Source of the DNA: Cyanobacteria bacterium K_DeepCast_35m_m2_023
GTDB taxonomy: Bacteria > Cyanobacteriota > Cyanobacteriia > PCC-6307 > Cyanobiaceae
Length of the DNA stretch: 9,873 nucleotides
Assembly (NCBI GenBank): GCA_016882345.1
Contig: VGQR01000052.1
Span: 1-9,873 of the forward strand
Direction: 5' to 3'
Shown: piece after piece, positions 1 through 5,738 of the stretch
How the letters are laid out: every line of letters starts with the position of its first letter
How positions within the stretch are numbered: the stretch's first letter is position 1
The notes under the pieces: model-generated
What the model was told of the DNA's origin: nothing
Seen by the model: only the letters and a program-made list of their open reading frames with translations
Databases searched by the model: none
Position numbers and translations under genes: made by a program

Positions 1-192
1 GAAGGTCACCGCATAGCCGCGCCAGATCAGATAGCGGCGCAGCACATCCCAGTTGATGTAGCTGCGGGCATGGCCCAGATGGCACAGGTCGTAGACCGTC
101 ACCCCGCAGCAGTAGATGCCCACCTGGCCTGGCGTCAGCGGCTCAAAGGGCTCGAGCCGGCGGGTCAGAGTGTTGGTGAACCGCAGGGTCAC
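1..192 (-). CDS. cysS: Cysteinyl-tRNA synthetase, N-terminal part (partial)
   Basis: Class I aminoacyl-tRNA synthetase that charges tRNA-Cys with cysteine in the cytoplasm. Only the first 64 codons are in the window; the rest lies off the left edge. Visible family marks are the [17 protein letters not shown] stretch: Cys29 corresponds to the first zinc ligand of the family, and HLGH (residues 38-41) is the HIGH ATP-binding signature. It is followed by the conserved [12 protein letters not shown] stretch. The GTG at 192 is chosen because it aligns with the usual first residue of the family ([12 protein letters not shown]). An in-frame ATG at 234 would add 14 residues with no family resemblance and would overlap the start codon of the divergent radical SAM gene in a shared CCATGG. 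No clear Shine-Dalgarno sequence supports either start. Identity is very secure; the start is moderately secure. Confidence 0.95.
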   Translation of the reverse strand, partial: MTLRFTNTLTRRLEPFEPLTPGQVGIYCCGVTVYDLCHLGHARSYINWDVLRRYLIWRGYAVTF

Positions 193-232
193 TGGCTGGG
201 CAGGGGATACTGGTTGGCATCGTAGATGGCCC

Positions 233-1435
233 ATGGAGTACGGACCTGCCGATTGGGATGAGGAGTCTTACCTGGCCCTTTATGCCGACGTCAAAGCGGC
301 TGTTGCGGCTGGGCATCTTCCCAGTGGCTGGCACCACTACCAGCAACATGGATGGGCAGAAGGGCGGCGCTCAGGCAATAGGCCGGCACCAAGTGGTCAC
401 CAGACCCGGCTTTGTTACGACCCATGGACCTATCTTGAGATCACGCCCGGCAGAGTATTGAAAGCCTGCTGCAACTTCGGGACCACCGTTGAACTCGATC
501 AGCTCAATGTTGGTTCGCTGCACAGAGCGTGGAATTCTGAGCCGTTTCAGCAACTGCGCCAGCAGCTGCGCGACGGGCGACTCAATGAACGCTGCACGGC
601 ATGCCACATCCGGCCCTGGATCCCGGCCGATGACTTTGCAGCCTTGCTCGCTGACCAGGGATTCGACCTGAACCCAGGGCCCTTGCGGACGCTGCGGGTG
701 GAGGTCACCACCGCTTGCAACCTGCGCTGCACCTATTGCCCGGTAAGCCAGCCCTGGTACGAACCACGGTCCATGACGCTTGACACCTTCGACCAGGTGC
801 TGGCGCTGTTAGCCGACCAGGATCCGCAAACTCTCCAGGTGCACCTCAATGGCCACGGTGAGACCACCATTCATCCCCAGTGGCTGTCGTTTGCTCAGCG
901 GGTATTGGATCTGGGGTTCCGCCCGCAGCTGATCACCAACCTTTCGCGCCCGCTGGCTGTCGATGAAGCGGCAGCCCTGGCCCGCTTTGCGGTGATCTGT
1001 GTGAGCCTCGATACGGTTGATCCCCTGCTGTTGCGGCAGATGCGGCGCAGCGTCGAACTGAAGACCATCGAAGCCAATCTGAAGCTGATCCGAACCCTTG
1101 GGGACGGCGATCCTCCGGCGTTGCAATTGAGCTGCGGTGTCTACGACCAGACGGTCATGGGCCTCGAGCAGCTGGGAACGTTCTGCCAAAAGCATGGCAT
1201 CGCTGCCATCACCTTTTGGCAGCTGGTCAAGTATCCCGACGTGCCTGATGCCCTCAATGCGAGGCCAATCCCGTCCTTGCCGGAGCCGCAGCGTCGGCAC
1301 AGCATCGAGGCCTTTGAGCGGGCGGTCAACGCCATGGAGGCCAAGGGCATCCTGGTGGATGTGGCCGGAGGATTCCTCGAAGACTGGAAACGGGATCTGA
1401 TCGGCGCTGAGGCGCACCCCTCACTCGCTCCCTGA
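233..1435 (+). CDS. Radical SAM protein with N-terminal twitch/SPASM-like cluster domain
   Basis: Predicted 400-residue iron-sulfur enzyme. The radical SAM motif CNLRCTYC (Cys162, Cys166, Cys169) should hold the SAM-cleaving 4Fe-4S cluster, and a GHGE strand-2 motif follows at 207-210. Before it, residues 61-124 read like a SPASM/twitch domain: CYDPW at 61, a CC pair at 79-80, a [16 protein letters not shown] stretch, and CTAC at 121-124, suited to an auxiliary Fe-S cluster. This domain normally follows the radical SAM barrel; here it precedes it, as in the family called N-terminal twitch radical SAM proteins. Residues 7-46 resemble the short 'YLxxNPDVxxAVxxG...HGxxEGR' module found in some secreted or glycan-related proteins. 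The ATG at 233 is chosen because the 39 upstream codons lie over cysS and look like antisense. Substrate is unknown, and no peptide precursor or other pathway gene is adjacent. The gene ends one base from polA, tail to tail, so it is a stand-alone transcription unit. Confidence 0.85.
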   Translation: MEYGPADWDEESYLALYADVKAAVAAGHLPSGWHHYQQHGWAEGRRSGNRPAPSGHQTRLCYDPWTYLEITPGRVLKACCNFGTTVELDQLNVGSLHRAWNSEPFQQLRQQLRDGRLNERCTACHIRPWIPADDFAALLADQGFDLNPGPLRTLRVEVTTACNLRCTYCPVSQPWYEPRSMTLDTFDQVLALLADQDPQTLQVHLNGHGETTIHPQWLSFAQRVLDLGFRPQLITNLSRPLAVDEAAALARFAVICVSLDTVDPLLLRQMRRSVELKTIEANLKLIRTLGDGDPPALQLSCGVYDQTVMGLEQLGTFCQKHGIAAITFWQLVKYPDVPDALNARPIPSLPEPQRRHSIEAFERAVNAMEAKGILVDVAGGFLEDWKRDLIGAEAHPSLAP

Positions 1436-1436
1436 T

Positions 1437-4400
1437 TTATTTGGCCTCCATCCAGTTGGCACCCACGCCGGTCTCAACCAGCAGCGGCACGCTGAGGGTG
1501 ACGGCCTGTTCCATGGTGCGTTTGACCAGATCGCGCACCTGTTCCATGGCCTCGGGGGCGGCTTCGAGCACCAGTTCGTCGTGCACCTGCAGCAGCAGCC
1601 GGGCGGGTAAGGCCGCGGCAGTCAGGGCGTGATCCAGCTGCACCATCGCCAGTTTGATGATGTCGGCACTGGAGCCCTGGATTGGGGCATTGGCGGCGGC
1701 GCGCAGCTGCTGGGCCTCCATGCCGGCGCGGCGGGCACTGTCGAGATCGATGGTCAGTGGGTCCTGGCCTTTGAGCCGGCCCAGCCCGGCCGGGTCGAAG
1801 GCAAAGGGGCGGCGCCGGCCCAGCAGGGTTTCGACGTAGCCGCGGCTCAGGGCCAGCCGCTCCTGCAATTCCAAAAAGGCGAACACCTGCGGATAGCGTT
1901 GCTTGTAGCGCTGCAGGAACTCCTTGGCCTGGGCCTGGCTGACGCCGGTCTCGCGGGCGAAGCGCTTGGCACCCATGCCGTAGATCACCCCGAAATTGAT
2001 CGTTTTGCCCAGGCGGCGCTCGTCGCTGCTGACGGTTTCGCCTTCGGCTTTGTCGAGCAGCAGGCGCGCTGTGAGCCGGTGCACATCGTCTCCCTGTTGG
2101 TAGGCGTTCACCAGCACCGCTTCTCCCGAGAGGTGGGCCAGGATGCGCAGCTCGATCTGCGAGTAGTCGGCTGAGAGAAGCTGCCAGCCCTCCTGGGGCA
2201 GAAAGGCCTTGCGGATGCGGCGCGAGAACTCGGTGCGCACCGGAATGTTCTGCAGGTTGGGGTTGCTGCTGCTCAGTCGACCTGTGGCGGTGACCGCCTG
2301 ATTGAAATCGGTGTGCACCCGGCCGGTTTCAGGCTCAACCAGCGCCGGTAGGGCATCCACATAGGTGCTCTTGAGCTTGCTCAGGGTGCGGTGTTCCAGC
2401 ACCAGCGGCACGACCGGGTGGTCGGCTTCAAGCTTCTCGAGCACGGCGGCATCGGTGCTCCAGCCGGTCTTGGTCTTGCGCGATTTCTTGCGGTCCAAGC
2501 CCAGGGTCTCGAACAGCAGTTCGCCCAGCTGCTTGGGCGAGGCCAGGTTGAAATCGACACCAGCTGCGGTCTTGGCAGCCGCATCAAGGCGCACCAGGGT
2601 TGCCGATAGTTCTTCGGACAGCTCCTTGAGGTAGTCGATGTCGATGCGGATGCCGGTGGCTTCCATCTGCGCCAGTACCGGCTCGAGCGGTTGCTCCACC
2701 TGCTCGAGCAATGGCAGCAGTGCGGGGCCCAGAGCAGCGAGCTGGTCGCGCAGCAGCCGAGCCAGGCGCCAGGTCAGGTGCACGTCCATGCCGCAGTACT
2801 GGGCGGCTGCCGCGATCGGCACCGCCGAAAAATCGGCGCCCTTGGGCACCAGCGCGCCATAGCTGGTGGGCGTGAAACCAAAGTTGCGCTCGGCCAGCAG
2901 TTCGAGGCCGTGCTTGGCGTTGGCGTCGCGCAGGTAGTCAGCCAGCAGGGTGTCGAGCACCACGCCGCCCAGAGCCAGGCCGTGGCGCAGCAGGATCAGA
3001 CGGTCGTATTTGGCGTTTTGCAGCGTCTTGGGATGCGCCGCACTCGCCAGCCAGGGCGCCAGGGCGGTCAGCACCGTGTCCAGCGGCAGTTGCTGCAGTT
3101 GGGCTGCGTCAGCTGCATCAGCTGCGGCGGGCGTTGCGCCCGGGTGGATGTTGCCCCGCCTGTCCCTCGGGCTGTGAAGGTCACTGGGGGCTGTTGCTGT
3201 GGCGCTGTCTACCGGATGTACATCTGTACAACGCGTTGACAGGGCTTGATCGAAGCTTTGCTGTCCGTCTGCGGCTGGATGTCCGTCTGCGAGGTGTTGC
3301 CCGTCAGCGAGGTGTTGATCGGACGAGGCTGCACTGGACAGCTGGTGGCCGATGGGGATGTAGGCCAGCTGCTCGGTACCGTCGCCCCAGGCCAGGCCCA
3401 CGCCTACCAGCTCGGCCTGGAAGGGGTTGAGGCTGGTGGTTTCGGTGTCGAGTGCGGTCGGCTGCAGCGGGTCGGTGGCGGCCATCAGCCGGGCCATCAG
3501 CGCCTCAAGGGCCGCCTCGGTGGTGATCAGCTGGGGCCGCAGTTCGGGGGCGACTCCCCCGGATGGTGCTGCAGCGCTGGTGGCATCGCTGCGAAGCGGC
3601 GCTGGCTCCGGCGCGGTGGCCGAGAACAGCTGAGCGAAGGTGCCCACCTGTTTGGCCAGCGAGTACAGCTCAAGCTTTTCGAGCGAAGAAGCCAGTGCTC
3701 CGGAGTCGACGCTACCGAGCTCCAACCGCGGTTCTTCGGGTAGGGGGATGTCGATCAGGATCTCGGCCAGATGGCGCGAGCGGTAGGCGTCCTCCTTGCC
3801 CTCGGCGAGTTTGGCGAGCAGTGCGCCCTTGAGTGCTCCCTTGGGGTCTTTGGCCTTGGGGCCGGCGGCCTGCAGCTGTTCAAGGGCCTGGTAGATGCCG
3901 TCGAGGTCGGTGTAGGCCTGAAGCAGGGTGATCGCCGTCTTGGGACCGACGCCGCGAACCCCGGGGATGTTGTCGCTGGTGTCGCCGGTGAGGGCCTTGA
4001 GGTCGACGACCTCCTCGGGGGTGACGCCAAGCTTGGCGATCACGCCGTCGCGGCGGATTTCGCTGGGACCGCTGTTTTTGGCGTAGGGGCCGCCGCCCAT
4101 GTACAGAACGGCGATGTCGCGCTGATCGTCGACCAGCTGGAACAGGTCGCGATCGCCCGACAAGATGCGCACCCGCCAACCTGCGTTGGCCGCCCGGTTG
4201 GCCAGAGTGCCCAGCACATCGTCGGCCTCGAAGCCCGGCGCCATCGCCAGCGGGATGTCGAGGCTGTCTTTGAGGATCTGCTGCAGGTTGATGAGATCGG
4301 CGAAGAAGTGCTCGGGCGCTTCGTCGCGGTGGGCCTTGTAAGCCGCATCGGCCTCGTGTCTGAAGGTGGGCTCGGCCGTGTCGAAGGCCACCACCAATCC

Positions 4401-4595
4401 CTGGGGTTTGAGCCACTTGCAGTTGTCGAGCAGGGCCTTGAGAAAGCCGTAGGTGACGCTGGTGGGCACCCCCTCCTTGGTGCTCAGGCCGCCGTCGCCC
4501 CCCTTGCTGAAGGCGTAAAAACTGCGAAACGCCAGTGAATGGCCGTCGATCAGCAGCAGCAGCGGCCTGTCGCTGGTGGTCTGCGGCGACGCCAC
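1437..4595 (-). CDS. polA: DNA polymerase I
   Basis: Family A polymerase for Okazaki-fragment maturation and repair synthesis; 1052 residues, against 928 in E. coli. The 5'-nuclease domain (about 5-320) has LLIDGHS, GFEADD (121-126), SGDRD (146-150) and GDTSDNIPGVRGVGPKTA. The 3'-5' exonuclease motifs look intact: D383/E385 (exo I), N527-K-Y-D531 (exo II), Y600...D604 (exo III), so proofreading is expected. Polymerase motifs: A with D810 (SADYSQIELR), the O-helix R860...K864...F868...Y872-G, and C as VHDE at 1004-1007. Between the exo I strand end (IPIGH) and the helix before exo II, residues about 421-500 are a low-complexity insert containing QHLADG-type repeats and CTDVHP; E. coli has only about 20 residues there. 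A GTG start at 4595 is forced by an in-frame TGA two codons upstream. No strong ribosome binding site is seen. The single perfect HIP1 octamer lies inside this gene. Confidence 0.98.
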   Translation of the reverse strand: MASPQTTSDRPLLLLIDGHSLAFRSFYAFSKGGDGGLSTKEGVPTSVTYGFLKALLDNCKWLKPQGLVVAFDTAEPTFRHEADAAYKAHRDEAPEHFFADLINLQQILKDSLDIPLAMAPGFEADDVLGTLANRAANAGWRVRILSGDRDLFQLVDDQRDIAVLYMGGGPYAKNSGPSEIRRDGVIAKLGVTPEEVVDLKALTGDTSDNIPGVRGVGPKTAITLLQAYTDLDGIYQALEQLQAAGPKAKDPKGALKGALLAKLAEGKEDAYRSRHLAEILIDIPLPEEPRLELGSVDSGALASSLEKLELYSLAKQVGTFAQLFSATAPEPAPLRSDATSAAAPSGGVAPELRPQLITTEAALEALMARLMAATDPLQPTALDTETTSLNPFQAELVGVGLAWGDGTEQLAYIPIGHQLSSAASSDQHLADGQHLADGHPAADGQQSFDQALSTRCTDVHPVDSATATAPSDLHSPRDRRGNIHPGATPAAADAADAAQLQQLPLDTVLTALAPWLASAAHPKTLQNAKYDRLILLRHGLALGGVVLDTLLADYLRDANAKHGLELLAERNFGFTPTSYGALVPKGADFSAVPIAAAAQYCGMDVHLTWRLARLLRDQLAALGPALLPLLEQVEQPLEPVLAQMEATGIRIDIDYLKELSEELSATLVRLDAAAKTAAGVDFNLASPKQLGELLFETLGLDRKKSRKTKTGWSTDAAVLEKLEADHPVVPLVLEHRTLSKLKSTYVDALPALVEPETGRVHTDFNQAVTATGRLSSSNPNLQNIPVRTEFSRRIRKAFLPQEGWQLLSADYSQIELRILAHLSGEAVLVNAYQQGDDVHRLTARLLLDKAEGETVSSDERRLGKTINFGVIYGMGAKRFARETGVSQAQAKEFLQRYKQRYPQVFAFLELQERLALSRGYVETLLGRRRPFAFDPAGLGRLKGQDPLTIDLDSARRAGMEAQQLRAAANAPIQGSSADIIKLAMVQLDHALTAAALPARLLLQVHDELVLEAAPEAMEQVRDLVKRTMEQAVTLSVPLLVETGVGANWMEAK
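3214..3230 (-). repeat. 17-base motif inside polA, inverted copy of 4717-4733
   Basis: On the polA strand this reads TGTACAGATGTACATCC, identical over 17 bases to the plus-strand sequence at 4717-4733 about 1.5 kb away. It is translated within PolA as Cys-Thr-Asp-Val-His-Pro, in the lineage-specific insert. It contains GTAC-N4-GTAC and the 10-base palindrome GATGTACATC. Two exact copies within 1.5 kb are not expected by chance. Confidence 0.9.
3265..3318 (-). repeat. Three in-frame 18-base tandem repeats inside polA
   Basis: Three consecutive 18-base units (3265-3282, 3283-3300, 3301-3318). The two on the right differ by two bases (CCGTCTGCGAGGTGTTGC and CCGTCAGCGAGGTGTTGA); the left one shares the CCGTCTGCG start and then diverges. 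On the polA strand they encode QHLADG, QHLADG and HPAADG. Because the unit is a multiple of three, the reading frame is kept. It lies in the expanded linker of the exonuclease domain and probably arose by slippage. Confidence 0.85.
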
Positions 4596-4672
4596 GGCTG
4601 ATCAATCAAGGGATCCATAGCCTGCCAGAAGCGCTGCAGTGCGGTCCGATGCGGTGAGGTTCGCGGCTTTGC

Positions 4673-4705
4673 TTGTCGCGGCCTCGCTTGGTGGTTGTCG
4701 CGGCC
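4673..4705. repeat. 11-base direct repeat TTGTCGCGGCC (two copies)
   Basis: TTGTCGCGGCC occurs at 4673-4683 and again at 4695-4705, 22 bases apart start to start. A related TTCGCGGC lies just upstream at 4660-4667. The repeats sit 78-110 bases upstream of the polA start. No function is evident. Confidence 0.7.
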
Positions 4706-4713
4706 CTGCGAAT

Positions 4714-4733
4714 GGATGTACAGATGTACATCC
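4714..4733. promoter_or_regulatory. 20-base near-palindrome, SOS-box-like candidate operator
   Basis: GGATGTACAGATGTACATCC has perfect 8-base arms (GGATGTAC/GTACATCC) around a 4-base centre, about 120 bases upstream of the polA start. The core GTAC-N4-GTAC fits the centre of the published cyanobacterial LexA box (RGTACNNNDGTWCB), but the flanking R and B positions do not match (T and A here). LexA control of polA would make sense for a repair polymerase. Against this, 17 of the 20 bases recur inside the polA coding region, which fits better with a dispersed repeat. The regulatory role is therefore only a guess; the palindrome itself is directly seen. Confidence 0.4.
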
Positions 4734-4757
4734 TCTACAAGTGTGCTGCGAGAACAC

Positions 4758-4797
4758 CTGTGCTAGCTGGTCACACCCTGTGCAAGCTGGTCCCAGC
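4758..4797. repeat. 20-base tandem direct repeat, two copies
   Basis: CCTGTGCTAGCTGGTCACAC at 4758-4777 is followed immediately by CCTGTGCAAGCTGGTCCCAG at 4778-4797; 17 of 20 positions agree. The CTGGTC element is echoed in the 12-base array just downstream, so the two arrays may be related. Confidence 0.8.
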
Positions 4798-4806
4798 ACG
4801 GTGCTC

Positions 4807-4854
4807 ACAAATGTGGTCACAAAGGTGCTTGCAAAGATGGCCACAAAGTTGGTC
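4807..4854. repeat. 12-base-period degenerate tandem array, four units
   Basis: Four contiguous units: ACAAATGTGGTC, ACAAAGGTGCTT, GCAAAGATGGCC and ACAAAGTTGGTC, with consensus ACAAAGNTGGTC. A weaker fifth unit (AGCACGGTGCTC) may precede them at 4795-4806. The period is exactly 12, a multiple of three, so both strands read as four-residue repeats in open frames (for example T-K-L-V on plus). It is not a CRISPR array: the units are contiguous and have no spacers. It ends 33 bases before the DUF1643 start. Confidence 0.8.
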
Positions 4855-4887
4855 ACCATGCCCTGACGCTGTTCTGCCTGCGGTGCG

Positions 4888-5538
4888 TTGAACGCCCTCG
4901 ACCCCGACCCCGACTCCGCCGCTGATGCTGACGCCGCCTTTAGCGCTTGTGGGCGCTACCGGTGGTGGTTGCGGCGGCAGTGGCAGCCGCAGCAGCCGGC
5001 GTTGCTGTTCGTCGGGCTGAACCCGTCGCGGGCCGATGGCGTGCGCGATGACCCGACCCTGCGGCGGATTGTGGGCTTTGCGGGGGACTGGGGGTTTGGG
5101 TCGGTGCTGGTGCTCAATCTGTTTGCTCGCATCAGCCCCAGTCCGGCGGTGTTGCGGCGCTGCAGCGATCCGGTGGGTGCTGAGAACGATCGTTGGCTGG
5201 GCTGGGCCTTGGGGGTGGGGCTTGCTGGCGCAGAGGTGTCGCCAGCGCTCCAACCCGCCGCAATCTGGCTTGGATGGGGCAATCAGGGAGCCTGGCAGGG
5301 CCGTGACCTGCAGCTGCTGGGTCTGCTGCAGGCGATGGCCCCCGGGCTGCCCGCATTGGCTCTGGGTCTGACGGCCCAGGGCCAGCCCAGGCACCCGCTG
5401 TATGCGCCAGCGACGAGCCTGCCTCTGCTGGTGTCGTTGCCGCTGGCACAAACCCTCGGCACTGGGGCATTCTGTGCTCATCGTGCCTCACCTCCATGGC
5501 CCGCACCCCCCGGCGCTACGCCATCCATCTCCACCTGA
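4888..5538 (+). CDS. DUF1643 family protein
   Basis: A 216-residue cytoplasmic protein of unknown biochemical role. It matches the pattern of the DUF1643 family in order: CGRYRWWLRRQW at 21-32, FVGLNPSRAD at 41-50, DDPTLRR at 54-60, VLNLFA at 75-80, DPVGAEND at 94-101, WLGWGNQG at 127-134 and HPLY at 169-172. The fold resembles that of proteins handling nucleotides or nucleic acid, but no catalytic activity can be assigned from sequence. The start is TTG, because an in-frame TGA lies at 4864-4866 and there is no ATG or GTG between it and the conserved core. The last 14 codons overlap the next gene in another frame, and the tail after about residue 190 looks unconserved and Pro/Ala-rich. First gene of a compact plus-strand cluster with the small protein and the antiporter. 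Confidence 0.85.
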   Translation: MNALDPDPDSAADADAAFSACGRYRWWLRRQWQPQQPALLFVGLNPSRADGVRDDPTLRRIVGFAGDWGFGSVLVLNLFARISPSPAVLRRCSDPVGAENDRWLGWALGVGLAGAEVSPALQPAAIWLGWGNQGAWQGRDLQLLGLLQAMAPGLPALALGLTAQGQPRHPLYAPATSLPLLVSLPLAQTLGTGAFCAHRASPPWPAPPGATPSIST

Positions 5539-5738
5539 GCGGCGGCCAGAGTGAAACCGTCTCGTTTCCCACCCTCGAGGCGTTTCAGCAGTGGTACGGC
5601 GGCGTGTTGACGGCCTCGGCTGCTGATGCCTTCGTCAATGTGCCCCTCAGCGAGATGGAGGGTGAGTACCTCGTTTTGCGTCCCAGCAGCGTGATCGCGA
5701 TCCGGGTCGAACCCAAGTTCAATGCACTGGATGAATGA
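5496..5738 (+). CDS. Small conserved hypothetical protein (80 residues)
   Basis: Soluble 80-residue protein with no transmembrane segment or signal peptide and no domain I can name. It has the look of small conserved proteins of picocyanobacteria: a basic start (MARTPRRYAIHLHLSGG), then SETVSFPTLEAFQQWYGGVL at 19-38, and a C-terminal half with FVNVPLSEMEGEYLVLRP and IAIRVEP. The alternation of hydrophobic residues suggests a small beta-rich fold with one helix. The ATG at 5496 lies within the 3' end of the DUF1643 gene (43-base overlap). The stop shares ATGA with the antiporter start, so translation of the three genes is probably coupled. No Shine-Dalgarno sequence is visible before the ATG. 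Function unknown. Confidence 0.85.
   Translation: MARTPRRYAIHLHLSGGQSETVSFPTLEAFQQWYGGVLTASAADAFVNVPLSEMEGEYLVLRPSSVIAIRVEPKFNALDE

Larger units (their letters stand above)
4596..4887. other. Repeat-rich divergent intergenic region between polA and the DUF1643 gene
   Basis: This 292-base gap separates the divergent starts of polA and the DUF1643-type gene and must hold their promoters, but I see no convincing -35/-10 pair for either. It is filled with short repeats: TTGTCGCGGCC twice, a near-palindrome, a 20-base direct repeat and a 12-base-period array (listed separately). Both strands have open frames of 75-85 codons, which look like by-products of the repeat composition and not genes. Confidence 0.7.

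Noticed and set aside
116..232. N-terminal extension of the radical SAM reading frame
   Set aside because: These 39 codons lie over the opposite-strand cysS coding region, are Arg/Gly-rich without family resemblance, and add nothing to the recognised domains.
809..1417. Long minus-strand open frame opposite the radical SAM gene
   Set aside because: A shadow of GC-rich codon bias in the real gene; its protein has no recognisable domain.
3771..4538. 255-codon plus-strand open frame opposite polA
   Set aside because: The sense strand has clear 5'-nuclease motifs of PolA; the antisense product is Gly/Val-rich and unlike any family.
4807..4854. CRISPR array
   Set aside because: The units are 12 bases, contiguous and degenerate, without spacers; no cas gene is present.
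4602..4859. 85-codon minus-strand frame in the same gap
   Set aside because: It overlaps the plus-strand frame and reflects the multiple-of-three repeat period; no domain is recognised.
4639..4866. 75-codon plus-strand frame with a lipoprotein-like start (FAALLVAASLGGC)
   Set aside because: It has a GTG start without a Shine-Dalgarno sequence, and most of its length is made of the repeats described here. The signal-like stretch comes from the TTGTCGCGGCC repeats, so it is probably not a gene.
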